A stretch of DNA of 11,406 nt from Flavobacteriales bacterium (GCA_018695965.1 JABHQB010000025.1:1-11406); one strand, 5' to 3'; counted from the first letter of the stretch, positions 1-9,162 are shown. The notes: generated from the letters alone by a model not told the origin. Translations and numbers: made by a program.

Positions 1-1
1 A

Positions 2-802
2 GATCACAGTAAAGAAGCTTTTGATAAAATAAAAAAGGATTTTGAGAATTTTGCAACAAAATTAGAGATTAAAGATGTTCGTTTTATTCCTATTTCAGCA
101 CTGAATGGAGATAATATTGTGGATAGATCTGAAAATATGGATTGGTATGATGGGTCAACTTTAATGCATCTTTTAGAAAATATTCATATTGGATCCGACC
201 AAAACCATGTAGATTGTAGGTTCCCTGTACAATATGTTGTTAGACCACAATCTGCTGAATATCCTGATTACAGAGGGTATGCTGGTAGAATTGAAGGTGG
301 AGTTTTCAAACCAGGAGATGATGTAACAATACTTCCTTCCGGATTTACTTCAAAAGTTAAATCAATTGACACTTTTGATGGAGAGGTGGGTCAAGCATTT
401 TCACCAATGTCTGTTTGTATTACCTTAGAAGATGACATAGATATTAGTAGGGGTGATATGATAGTAAGAGAAAATAACAAACCAACTATTGAGCAGGATA
501 TTGATCTTATGATTTGTTGGATGAATGAGAAAAAAATGATGCTGAGAGGGAAATATACAATCAGACATACTAGCCAAACTGCAAGATGTATCATTAAAGA
601 AGTAAAATATAAAATGGATATCAATACTTTACACAGAATAGAGGAAGAGAAAGAGATAGGTTTAAACGATATAGGAAGAATTTCTATACGTACTACAAAA
701 CCACTATTTTTTGATAGTTACAGGAGAAATAGAAATACAGGAAGCGTTATATTGGTAGATGAAGCGACAAATGAAACGGTTGCAGCAGGAATGATTATTT
801 AG
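2..802 (+). CDS. cysN: Sulfate adenylyltransferase subunit 1 (CysN), 5'-truncated by the window edge
   Basis: This is the large, GTP-hydrolysing subunit of bacterial ATP sulfurylase. With CysD it makes adenosine 5'-phosphosulfate from ATP and sulfate, the first step of assimilatory sulfate reduction in the cytoplasm. The frame is open from base 2, so the gene begins before the window and the GTG at 119 is not its start. Visible are the end of the G domain (a VRFIPISALNGDNIV stretch, the SA-x-x-G G5-type motif, then WYDG), and the two following beta-barrel domains. Family hallmarks are RFPVQYVVRP, DYRGYAGRI, LPSGFTSKV, TFDGEV, DIDISRGDMIV, and near the C-terminus NRNTGSVILVDEATNETVAAGMI. The P-loop and the G3 and G4 motifs would lie to the left and cannot be checked. 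The protein stops at the normal end of stand-alone CysN, so no APS kinase (CysC) is fused. It is convergent with the tonB-like gene. About 266 codons are visible and none look damaged. Confidence 0.95.
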   Translation, partial: DHSKEAFDKIKKDFENFATKLEIKDVRFIPISALNGDNIVDRSENMDWYDGSTLMHLLENIHIGSDQNHVDCRFPVQYVVRPQSAEYPDYRGYAGRIEGGVFKPGDDVTILPSGFTSKVKSIDTFDGEVGQAFSPMSVCITLEDDIDISRGDMIVRENNKPTIEQDIDLMICWMNEKKMMLRGKYTIRHTSQTARCIIKEVKYKMDINTLHRIEEEKEIGLNDIGRISIRTTKPLFFDSYRRNRNTGSVILVDEATNETVAAGMII

Positions 803-825
803 ATAATTATAAATTATATGCTTAT

Positions 826-857
826 AAAAAAGGTCATGAGATTTCATGACCTTTTTT
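826..857. terminator. Bidirectional intrinsic terminator between cysN and the tonB-like gene
   Basis: This is a perfect inverted repeat. The arm at 826-839 (AAAAAAGGTCATGA) pairs base for base with 844-857 (TCATGACCTTTTTT), leaving a 4-nt loop GATT at 840-843. The A-run on one side and T-run on the other give a U-tract after the hairpin in both directions. It lies 23 nt after the cysN stop and 18 nt after the tonB-like stop on the other strand, so it can end transcription of both convergent units. Confidence 0.9.
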
Positions 858-875
858 TATTAATATATATTGTTA

Positions 876-1577
876 TTATCCTAATGTACACTTAATAGGT
901 ACAGTGTATTTCACAGGAACAGCTTTACCAATTTGTCTCCCAGGTGAAAATTTAGGAGATTTTTTATCATTTAATTTTTCTACAACTTCAATTGCAGCTT
1001 TATCTACATGTTTATCTAATCCTTTTAATATTTTTACCCTACCAATTTTTCCATTTTTTTCTACAACAAATTCTAATATAACTCTTCCTTCTACTCCATT
1101 TGCTTTTGCAATTTCAGGATATTTAAAATTTCTGGCAATAAATCTCATTATTTCAGATTGTGTGCAGTCTTCATTCTTACAATCACCAAGCATTGGCATT
1201 TTTTCTACTGAGATAAATGCTTCTTCAAATTCTTCTTCTGGCATTTCCATCATATCATCCTGATCGGTTTCTGCATCATCAACTTCTAACTCATTTTCTA
1301 GTTCCTCTTCATTTTCCTTAATCTCAATTTCTTCAGGTACTTCTGGTGGTGGTGGTGGCTCCTCCTTTGGTGGAGGAGGAGGTTCTGGTCTTGTAATGTC
1401 AATTTCATCTTCAAACAATTCATCCATAGTTAAATCACCAAAACCTGCATCTAAATTATCGTATGATTTAGATTCGTACGCCAATATTGATAAGGATAAT
1501 GAGATAATTAAACCAATCAAGACAAATATTCCTTTCTTAGATTCTAAATCAGCTTTTGGATTTTTCTTTCGTTCCAT
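876..1577 (-). CDS. TonB-family energy transducer
   Basis: This is an inner-membrane-anchored periplasmic protein of the TonB family, expected to carry proton-motive force from ExbB/ExbD to TonB-dependent outer-membrane receptors. Of 233 residues, 1-16 are a basic cytoplasmic tail (MERKKNPKAD start) and about 17-33 form one hydrophobic anchor helix. A proline-rich stretch with two runs of five prolines lies at about 63-81. A strongly acidic linker (about 82-120) follows, and then the C-terminal TonB domain at about 145-230 with the family signature YPEIAKANGVEGRVILEF followed by VEKNGKI. Cysteines at 133, 138 and 230 are all on the periplasmic side and could form a disulfide; that is inference. 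The ATG lies 4 nt past the gcvH stop, so the gene is probably co-transcribed with gcvH, and I see no promoter of its own. Bacteroidota carry many TonB paralogues, so I give no symbol and no specific receptor. It ends at the shared terminator at 826-857. Confidence 0.9.
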   Translation of the reverse strand: MERKKNPKADLESKKGIFVLIGLIISLSLSILAYESKSYDNLDAGFGDLTMDELFEDEIDITRPEPPPPPKEEPPPPPEVPEEIEIKENEEELENELEVDDAETDQDDMMEMPEEEFEEAFISVEKMPMLGDCKNEDCTQSEIMRFIARNFKYPEIAKANGVEGRVILEFVVEKNGKIGRVKILKGLDKHVDKAAIEVVEKLNDKKSPKFSPGRQIGKAVPVKYTVPIKCTLG

Positions 1578-1581
1578 AATA

Positions 1582-1959
1582 TTATAATATTAAGTTTTTA
1601 TATTCATCTGAAGAAAGTAGATCATCTAAAGTAGAAATATCCGAAATACACACTTTTATTATCCACCCATCACCATAAGGATCAGTATTTATTAGCTCAG
1701 GATTATCTTCTAATACTTGATTAAAATCTGTTACTTCACCACTAACTGGCATAAATAAATCAGATACTGTTTTTACTGCTTCAATGGTTCCAAATACTTC
1801 TTCTTTTTCCAATTCTTCTCCTTCAGTATCTATATCTATAAAAACTATATCTCCTAATTCACTCTGAGCAAATGAGGTAATACCAATAGTAGCAATATCA
1901 CTATCAATTTTTATCCATTCATGGTCTTTTGTGTATTTTAAGTTCTCTGGGATATTCAT
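1582..1959 (-). CDS. gcvH: Glycine cleavage system H protein
   Basis: GcvH is the lipoyl-carrying shuttle of the glycine cleavage complex. Its lipoyl arm takes the aminomethyl group from the P protein (GcvP) and presents it to the T protein (GcvT), then is reoxidised by the L protein, all in the cytoplasm. At 125 residues it has the usual length. The lipoyl attachment site is clear: Lys63 in GTIEAVKTVSDLFMPVSGEV, matching the E-A/S-V-K-x-V-S-D consensus. The N-terminal YTKDHEWI (9-16) and the DPYGDGWIIKV near the C-terminus are also typical. The other gcv genes are not in this window. It follows sprA by 45 nt and precedes the tonB-like gene by 4 nt. A candidate promoter at 1974-2002 suggests it can be transcribed separately from sprA. 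No Shine-Dalgarno sequence is evident before the ATG. Confidence 0.97.
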   Translation of the reverse strand: MNIPENLKYTKDHEWIKIDSDIATIGITSFAQSELGDIVFIDIDTEGEELEKEEVFGTIEAVKTVSDLFMPVSGEVTDFNQVLEDNPELINTDPYGDGWIIKVCISDISTLDDLLSSDEYKNLIL

Positions 1960-1973
1960 TTCTAAATTTTTTA

Positions 1974-2002
1974 CAAAAATACACTTTTACAATTATTATC
2001 AA
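1974..2002 (-). promoter_or_regulatory. Candidate Bacteroidota-type promoter for gcvH and tonB
   Basis: In the 45-nt gap between sprA and gcvH the minus strand reads TATTTTTG at 1981-1974, matching the -7 consensus TAnnTTTG. A TTG (within TTTTG) at 2002-2000 lies 18 nt upstream, within the 17-23 nt spacing described for the Bacteroidota primary sigma factor. The predicted transcript would start around 1967 and have a leader of only about 8-10 nt before the gcvH ATG at 1959, short but not rare in this phylum. In such AT-rich DNA chance matches occur; the correct spacing of both boxes in a non-coding gap raises the odds. Confidence 0.5.
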
Positions 2003-2004
2003 AA

Positions 2005-5000
2005 TTATCCTGCTAAAGTAAATCTTAAACTAAATCCGGCATTTGTAATAGCTCCCGGATATGAAGTAGATATAAAAGGATTTGTTATCACCTTATCATA
2101 GAATATCTTTAAATTAAGAGTTGAATTAATTACATAATCTGCCGAAAATTTCAGACTTATTGTTTGTTGTCCCATTGTAATTTGCTCTTCATCTTCTACG
2201 ATTTTTCGTATTACAGTTTTGTTATTTCGTATATTTACATCCATTTTTAAATCTAAGTCTGAAGATATTTTCTTGCCCCTTCCTCCAGATCTAAATTTAA
2301 ATGATAAATCACTAATCCTGTAACCCGTACCAATTACATATTCTCTTCCATTTGTTTCTGTTATCTGATTATTTGATAAGGAAAGATTTAGCATTCTGTT
2401 TTTCTTTATCTCTAATTTTGTGATCAAACTATTTTTCCAGGTCATATCTAGTTTTACTAATGGACTAAATTGTTCATTAATTGTAACTTGTCCTATCTCA
2501 AACTGAGAAAAATAATTTCCAGTATTCGGATTTATCGAGGAAGACCATCCAGTTCCGTTATCTTCATAATCTAAACTACTAACATACGAACCTACAGAAT
2601 AAGTACTTCTGTAAGCATGACCTAATGTGAAGGTTTTAAACCTCTTTTTAATAAATTGAACTTGCATCAATCCATTATAATTTATTCTCCAATTTGGCAA
2701 AGGAATAGACGGCATACTATTTAATGAAACTCCTAATGCGTCCTTTCCAGAATAAGCTGCTAAAAATGATGGAATTAGTACATCTTGAGAGGTTGGTCCA
2801 TACCCTTCTGGGAATCCTGTAGAATCTATAATTCCTGAATAATTTGGATTTTGAGCCGCTATTCTTTTTGATATCTCATTCCTGTAATTTCTGAATTGCT
2901 GAAAAGTTTGAGACTCCGAATTATCGTTATCTCTTTTAAAAGCAGTTCCCCAAGATATAAATGAAATAGAGAAATTACCTGATTGTGTTGGAGAAAATGA
3001 TGTAAACATATTATCTGCATCAGACCATCTATAATATTCTTGTTCCGATAAGGACTGAGTTTTGTTTGCTGTTAATTCAATTCTAAATTTATTAAATGGT
3101 TCTACCGTACTTCTTAACACTAAATTAGAAGAAGAATTTCTCTTGAATAATGTATTTATATTTTCATCTTTTGTTATCCAACCATTTTGTCCCGCTATAT
3201 ATCTAATATCTCTTTGACTACCTAGTACAAACGGAATTCCAGGAGCTACTTCTCCCCAATGTTGTCCAAAAAAGTGAGCCTCTGGCATAAATCCAGGGAT
3301 AAATGTTCCTTCATTTTGAGTAAGGTTTACAGAAATATTTTTTACTCCAAAAACAAACTTAGCTGCATATCTCAATGCTTTATATTGATCTTTCTTCTTT
3401 TCTTCTTCCTCTTTTTCATTTTCCTGGTTTGTTCGAGATGTTCTACCTCTTTGTTTTTTCTTTCCTGAAGATAATATCTTTTTAAAATACGGAACTTTAT
3501 TATATAGAGTAGTTAGATTTATTTGACCGTTATATTGAATGTTGTTCGAGTTCTGAATGTTATTCCCTAAATCTGATAAAGATAAAGGAGCTGCGGTCCA
3601 ATCATAATTTGCGCTATACCTAGTATTTAAACTCAGGAAATTAGTAAGAGGGATTTTATTCAATGGAAGCTGATAATTTACTGAAACATCATGATGATAA
3701 GAAGTTGGTCTTCCTCCTCTCCAAAAGTTTTGCCAAACTGTATCTCTGTTTGCTTTGTAAAAAACATAATCTCTATCCATTCTTCCTTCAGGTTCGTCAA
3801 TACTAGAAATACTTCTAGAAGAAAAATCAATTTTTAATGTTCTAGTTAAATCATATTTAAACTCATAACTTTTATTCCAATTAAAATACTTATTATAAGT
3901 TGGAGCTATGAGCATGTATGAGTTATTTACATTTCTCAAAAGAGTTTCATTATACATTCTATCTAAATCAGTACGAAAAGAAAAAGATTTTGGCATAGTA
4001 TAAAAGTTAATATCTTTGATGAGTTTTGCATAAGGCCCTTTTCCTATCTTTAGTTTAGAAAATGGTTTTATATTTTTTGGGCGAGTATTAAAATTATAAG
4101 TCAAAGCTCCTCTATATGTATTTGTTCTGTTTTTCTCAGTATTAATATTTCTAATAAATATTTCATTTTTTGAATACGATAAAGTAAAATTTTCTAAGTC
4201 ATAGATTTTAGGAGTCTTTGATTTCTCTCCTTCTCCTTTATTTTGAGTTGAAAGTTTCCTAACATTAGTAAAGTTGATGCTATTTCTGCTTACAAAATCC
4301 TGAGATATATGTTTCAGACTATCTTTTTCAGATTTACTTCCCATTGTTTCTAGAGTAGTCTTAAACAAAATGTCTGGATCTAGTGGATTATATTGTGGAT
4401 TGCTAATCTGTTGTGACGAACTAATATGCATTGGAATTTTTACACCATACTTCTCTGGGAAAAATTTACCTAACTCTAAATTGGAAGATAAATCATATTG
4501 ATAGTCGTTAGATTTTTGTCTTTCATTTACTTTCTTTTCGATAGAACCAAAACCAATTGTACTCATATTTCCAGCAATATTTACAGTTCCAAAATCTGCC
4601 AAACGAGTAGTAAACCTGGCATTTGCTGCCCAACCTCCGTATTCATCAAAATCGGATAGTCTTAATTCATTGACCCAAATCTCTCCACATTTTGGGAGTC
4701 CGTCATCTTCTGAATCCAAAGATGTTTTCTTAGGGTTTCTGACACCAATCATAATAGTCTTTACTCTACTCAAATTCGGATTCCCAACTACAATAATCTT
4801 CTTGCCACCAGACAAATAACGAATGAATGGAGAGCTTACATCATTTGTAGTAAAATTTCGGTCTTGTTTTGCTTGCTGAAAATCTTCAAATAATATGTCA
4901 ATATTATTTTCTTCTGGCCAAACTTCAGTTCTTTCATTTTGGTTTTCAAGAGTAACCTTTAACGGAATTTCATATTCATAATAATTCGAAGTAAAATCTG

Positions 5001-8000
5001 TTCCTAGTCTAATGAAACACGAAAGTTCATCATCTTGTAAATTATTTGGGACTCCTTCAGCGTGAACAAACATCTTTAATCTTTTATAAGCGCGTACATC
5101 CAAATCGGAAGTTTTGTAAGCAGCTCTTGCATCTCCATCTGCTAAATTACATACTTTTAAAACTAAGGACTGCTCATTATCTCTTCTTAAAGTAGTCGTT
5201 GTGTTATCAATATTCTGTTCAATTCCAGGAGGTAACACATAATTTATCGGAATTCTCCGTCCATTTTCCTCAATATTAACTGAAGAAACATCAAACAAGG
5301 TTTCTTCATCAATATCGTTTGGAATATATTCTCCTCCTTCAGAAAGATCTAGATTATATCTTCTCCACTCTCCTCTTACTAATTCTAAAGTAGCAAATCT
5401 GCAAATTATTGGCTCAGAAAAATCAGATAATACCATTCTTATAAAACGAATAGATTTAAAATCCTGAATAGAACCAATTACCTTCTCAGGATTATAAACC
5501 GGAACTCTAAATTGATACCAGTTTACGATTCTTTCTTCTCCATCTTTTGTAGTAACGTCAGCCTGTAAAACATCCGAAATATAAGGATTAGAAATATTCA
5601 TTGTTTGTGGTGAGACACTTACTTTATACTGAAAATAACTTTCTGATTCCCCTAAAGTATTATCCCTATTAATATCTTCTGTATTTGGTAAAGAAGAGGC
5701 GGAAGTAGCGTAACTTTCAACAGATTGTTCGGTAGTAGCAGAGTTCCCATCTACATTGTTAAAATCCTTATATCTCTGCAAAAGTTCAGTTTCTACATTA
5801 TCAAAATCTGTTCCTCTGAAATAATGAAAATTATCACCTGAAGGATCATTTATTGCATTTTGATAGGCTACTGATGATATCCCAAGTGCTGGATTATTTT
5901 TAATCTCCTGGACATAAACAGAATCAAAGAATAGAAGTTCATCATTATCACTTAATCCATCTAAACCAACATCTTGATACTCTCTTGAAAGAGGGTCATT
6001 ATCAAAAGCTTCAACGATAGAATAAGAAGTAGGAACTCTACCCCAAGAGGTAGTATCAACATTCTCAATTGTAGAGTTTATTGGCAGTCCATTTTCAAAA
6101 CTTTTATATCCATCTTTCAAAACATCTTCCGAAACATTACCTAGCTGAATATATAAGTCTCCACCTGAATGGGACATATCTCCATGAAGAGGATCAAATG
6201 GATCCATCATCCAGAATTCTACAAATTCAATATTTGCAGCCTCAAAATCATTTGTTTCAATTTTTCTCATGATACCTGCCCAGTTTTTCTGAGGATTCAT
6301 TAAAGTTCCGTCTGAATTCAGTCGGTCTACTGTATAATTATATGGACCTCTTTCATTAGGATAATATGCTAAATCTAAGATAGACATATTGGTAATCTGA
6401 GTTCCGTATTGAGGATCTTTATTAGGAAAAACCTCTTTCTCTAAAATCTCTCTTGTATAATGATAAGATTGTTGATTTACTTGCCCTCCATTTGGAAGTT
6501 GAATTTTATTATCTACTCCAGGTGGAGTAATACTTGATGAACGAAAAAATACAGTTGGATCTATGGTATACCAAGCAAGTTTTGCTCTTCTAAATCCAAG
6601 AGTTAAGTCATCATTCAGGCTTGCATTTTCGAATACATCATTTTGACCTTGAGGAATAGATGATAAGTTCCAAGAAAGAGCATTTTTTATATCAATGGAA
6701 CTTCTACTTGCTTCAAAATCATCAATATAAGATGTTCCTCCTTCTCCATTATCAATTCTCCTATGATGACCTGGAATTAAGGTTGCAATTTCAGCACTTG
6801 CAATAATTCTAGATTTTGCTTTTGTTTCAATAAATGGAATCATATCTACCATTTTTGTGACAAATGGTGATTCTGTCTGATAAGTCCCATCAAGACCAAT
6901 AATAGTATTAGATATAGGTTCATCTCCAGCATTAATCTTATTTACATAAGGCGCTTCGGATAGTCTTAACAAAGTTCCTCCAATAATAAAATCTCTATTT
7001 ATTTCGTAATCTGCATGGAACCCCATTAAAGTTTTATCTTGAATACCAAACATGGCATTATTTTCTAATTTTATATTTATTGGAATACCTGAATTTAAAA
7101 TTCCCTCATCAATAATAGTTACTCTACCTAGCATGTAATCTACTGTATAGTGCTGATTTTCTACAAGTTTTTGAGAACCTGCAGTAACCGTTACAGACCC
7201 TTCTGGTACATTCATAGCGTTTAAAGAAATCTCTGATCCTGAAGATGATTTATAAGAACCTTTTAATCTGAATTTATTTAGTTCCGGATATTTTTGAGCT
7301 ACTGTTAAGGTAGAATCATACAAATAATCATAAACATATTTATTTGCAATTTGCTGATTACTAAAATTATCTCGTAAATCCGAACCAAAAGGTTCTAATA
7401 CCGGGAAAATAATTCTTCCATTTGAGGAACGAGCTGTGAGTCCTTCTATAAAATCAAAAACTCCGTCAGAAGCAGATGCTTGTTGTTGGTTTAAATTATC
7501 TAAATTTAAAAGTTTTATTATTGGAGTCCCATTTACCGATCCTTCAGGAATATAGTTAGTTAATCCTCCTGATTCTTCTGTGTTTTCATATAAAACATCT
7601 AAAACGAATTCATTAGAACTCATCTGATACGCTCCTAAAGCATAAATGTTTTTCATCATTAACTCCCAATTCATAAGTGATGGAGAAAATGTTGTTCCTT
7701 TTAAAAGTTTAAGAATTAAAGCATCCGGGGCACTAGGTCCATTGGAAGTTAATTCCCCAACTTGAAAAACTTCATTACCTATAGTGTATTGAAAAGCAAC
7801 TGCTAGTACCTCGTCATTATTTAAGGATTGATTTAATGAAATATAACCTAGTTGAGGATGAATAGTATATTCTGTTTCTTTTAATTTTCTAGCTCTTTCT
7901 AATTTTTCATAATCTTGTCCTCCTATAAAATTAATAGATAGATTGGCAAGAATAGCTAACTGATTATTTACTTGATTTATATCTCTGATACCTGAAAACT

Positions 8001-9162
8001 GAGATAGTAAATGTTGATACATGTCGTTTGCCTGATCATTATCAGGATAACTTCCTGGCAAAGAATTAGTAAATACAGTATTTTGAATATTTCCATCCGT
8101 TTCACCTAAATCAAGGAAAGAAATAATATTTCTACTATCGGTAGTTTCTCCTGTTTTATTGGTAATCCAAACCTCTACTTTTGTAATATTAATAGGAGAA
8201 TTTACATAAGGTAAGTTTGCAACTGCTGTATTATAATTTTCTTTAAAAGAATGGGATAGAAAAAAGTGTTTGTTTGACTCATATTGATCAGCATAAATAT
8301 CAAATTCTGTAGTTTGAGCCCCTCCAGTAACCTGCACTTCAGAAGTAGTGGATTTTTGTTGAGATAGAATACCAGTAATAGTAGTCCTTCCAAATTGTAA
8401 CTGGGTTTTAAACCCAAATAAACTCTGACTTCCAGTTATTAAAGTTCCGTTTAAAGGTAAACTAACATTTCCTACCTCAATCTTTTTAATAATCTCATCT
8501 TCAAAACCAGTATATTCTAGCTTCATATCATTCTCGAAATTGAAGGTTGCTTCCGTATTAAAATTAGTAGTTAGCTTTAATTTTTCTCCAATTTTTCCAA
8601 TAACATTCATCTGTATCTTTTCCTGAAAATCAAAAGAAGTAGTTTTTCGTTGTTTCACCGTATAATTCGGATTATCTAATTTATTAACTCTTAATGAAAA
8701 AATTAATTCTGCCGAACCTTGAGGACGAATATCTACCGTATTTCCACCAAAAACCTTGTCAAAAGCTTCTCCAGGAATATATAGTTTCACAGGTCCATAA
8801 CTTTGTTTTACAGTACTGTTTCTATTTCCTAATCTTAGATCCCAATGATCATTCATCATTTCAGAGAGTTGGTAGTCTAAATACTCCTCAAAAGTCATAA
8901 CTTTCTGTGTAAAAAGATCGGTATTCCCTATTCTCTGAAACAATATATAATTATCTGTATTTTCATCATAAACAACTTGAGAAGTAAAGTTTTTTGGAAA
9001 ATTCATGAATAAACCACCATACTGATCTGGATTAAAAGTATAGCTAAGAGTGCTATCTGAAATGGTAGTGTCAGAGAAAAAAGAAAAAGATTTTGCGCTT
9101 TTACTAAAAGTGAGTAAAACAAAAAATCCTAGAAATAATATATACGACCTAAATTTATTCAA
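2005..9162 (-). CDS. sprA: Type IX secretion system outer-membrane translocon protein SprA (Sov family)
   Basis: SprA is the giant outer-membrane beta-barrel pore of the T9SS, through which folded cargo with C-terminal sorting domains passes; in gliding species it also exports the adhesins used for motility. The protein has 2385 residues, close to the roughly 2400 usual for the family. Residues 1 to about 25 are a signal peptide (MNKFRSYILFLGFF onward). Family landmarks in order: MTFEEYLDYQLSEMMNDHWD (about 86-105); a KTTSFDFQEKIQMNVIGKIG block (about 173-192) with the NFNTEATFNFENDMKLEY region after it; YIDDFEASRSS (about 810); DVGLDGLSDNDE (about 1063); TEDINRDNTLGE (about 1156); and WVNELRLSDFDEYGGWAANA (about 1492). 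Long alternating beta-strand segments run to a terminal SLRFTLAG. A charged low-complexity stretch occupies 1900-1925. The start is TTG at 9162-9160: between the in-frame ruvA stop and this codon there is no ATG, and the next Met is residue 53, beyond the signal peptide. It lies 12 nt after ruvA, so it is probably co-transcribed with it. Confidence 0.97.
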   Translation of the reverse strand: MNKFRSYILFLGFFVLLTFSKSAKSFSFFSDTTISDSTLSYTFNPDQYGGLFMNFPKNFTSQVVYDENTDNYILFQRIGNTDLFTQKVMTFEEYLDYQLSEMMNDHWDLRLGNRNSTVKQSYGPVKLYIPGEAFDKVFGGNTVDIRPQGSAELIFSLRVNKLDNPNYTVKQRKTTSFDFQEKIQMNVIGKIGEKLKLTTNFNTEATFNFENDMKLEYTGFEDEIIKKIEVGNVSLPLNGTLITGSQSLFGFKTQLQFGRTTITGILSQQKSTTSEVQVTGGAQTTEFDIYADQYESNKHFFLSHSFKENYNTAVANLPYVNSPINITKVEVWITNKTGETTDSRNIISFLDLGETDGNIQNTVFTNSLPGSYPDNDQANDMYQHLLSQFSGIRDINQVNNQLAILANLSINFIGGQDYEKLERARKLKETEYTIHPQLGYISLNQSLNNDEVLAVAFQYTIGNEVFQVGELTSNGPSAPDALILKLLKGTTFSPSLMNWELMMKNIYALGAYQMSSNEFVLDVLYENTEESGGLTNYIPEGSVNGTPIIKLLNLDNLNQQQASASDGVFDFIEGLTARSSNGRIIFPVLEPFGSDLRDNFSNQQIANKYVYDYLYDSTLTVAQKYPELNKFRLKGSYKSSSGSEISLNAMNVPEGSVTVTAGSQKLVENQHYTVDYMLGRVTIIDEGILNSGIPINIKLENNAMFGIQDKTLMGFHADYEINRDFIIGGTLLRLSEAPYVNKINAGDEPISNTIIGLDGTYQTESPFVTKMVDMIPFIETKAKSRIIASAEIATLIPGHHRRIDNGEGGTSYIDDFEASRSSIDIKNALSWNLSSIPQGQNDVFENASLNDDLTLGFRRAKLAWYTIDPTVFFRSSSITPPGVDNKIQLPNGGQVNQQSYHYTREILEKEVFPNKDPQYGTQITNMSILDLAYYPNERGPYNYTVDRLNSDGTLMNPQKNWAGIMRKIETNDFEAANIEFVEFWMMDPFDPLHGDMSHSGGDLYIQLGNVSEDVLKDGYKSFENGLPINSTIENVDTTSWGRVPTSYSIVEAFDNDPLSREYQDVGLDGLSDNDELLFFDSVYVQEIKNNPALGISSVAYQNAINDPSGDNFHYFRGTDFDNVETELLQRYKDFNNVDGNSATTEQSVESYATSASSLPNTEDINRDNTLGESESYFQYKVSVSPQTMNISNPYISDVLQADVTTKDGEERIVNWYQFRVPVYNPEKVIGSIQDFKSIRFIRMVLSDFSEPIICRFATLELVRGEWRRYNLDLSEGGEYIPNDIDEETLFDVSSVNIEENGRRIPINYVLPPGIEQNIDNTTTTLRRDNEQSLVLKVCNLADGDARAAYKTSDLDVRAYKRLKMFVHAEGVPNNLQDDELSCFIRLGTDFTSNYYEYEIPLKVTLENQNERTEVWPEENNIDILFEDFQQAKQDRNFTTNDVSSPFIRYLSGGKKIIVVGNPNLSRVKTIMIGVRNPKKTSLDSEDDGLPKCGEIWVNELRLSDFDEYGGWAANARFTTRLADFGTVNIAGNMSTIGFGSIEKKVNERQKSNDYQYDLSSNLELGKFFPEKYGVKIPMHISSSQQISNPQYNPLDPDILFKTTLETMGSKSEKDSLKHISQDFVSRNSINFTNVRKLSTQNKGEGEKSKTPKIYDLENFTLSYSKNEIFIRNINTEKNRTNTYRGALTYNFNTRPKNIKPFSKLKIGKGPYAKLIKDINFYTMPKSFSFRTDLDRMYNETLLRNVNNSYMLIAPTYNKYFNWNKSYEFKYDLTRTLKIDFSSRSISSIDEPEGRMDRDYVFYKANRDTVWQNFWRGGRPTSYHHDVSVNYQLPLNKIPLTNFLSLNTRYSANYDWTAAPLSLSDLGNNIQNSNNIQYNGQINLTTLYNKVPYFKKILSSGKKKQRGRTSRTNQENEKEEEEKKKDQYKALRYAAKFVFGVKNISVNLTQNEGTFIPGFMPEAHFFGQHWGEVAPGIPFVLGSQRDIRYIAGQNGWITKDENINTLFKRNSSSNLVLRSTVEPFNKFRIELTANKTQSLSEQEYYRWSDADNMFTSFSPTQSGNFSISFISWGTAFKRDNDNSESQTFQQFRNYRNEISKRIAAQNPNYSGIIDSTGFPEGYGPTSQDVLIPSFLAAYSGKDALGVSLNSMPSIPLPNWRINYNGLMQVQFIKKRFKTFTLGHAYRSTYSVGSYVSSLDYEDNGTGWSSSINPNTGNYFSQFEIGQVTINEQFSPLVKLDMTWKNSLITKLEIKKNRMLNLSLSNNQITETNGREYVIGTGYRISDLSFKFRSGGRGKKISSDLDLKMDVNIRNNKTVIRKIVEDEEQITMGQQTISLKFSADYVINSTLNLKIFYDKVITNPFISTSYPGAITNAGFSLRFTLAG

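Noticed and set aside
391..624. A 77-codon hydrophobic minus-strand frame opposite cysN
   Set aside because: Hydrophobicity arises from reading the CysN codons in antisense; it has no supporting context.
119..802. A complete 227-residue gene starting at GTG 119
   Set aside because: The frame is open back to base 2 and encodes CysN sequence before 119, so the gene is simply cut by the window edge.
904..1263. A 119-codon frame on the + strand opposite tonB
   Set aside because: It is the antisense shadow of the TonB C-terminal domain, has no promoter or homology I recognise, and the opposite strand codes for a clear family.
8202..8417. A 71-codon minus-strand frame inside sprA, and similar small frames at 3259-3468, 6081-6272 and 8694-8900
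   Set aside because: All lie within sprA in other frames, with compositions typical of chance frames and no independent start signals.
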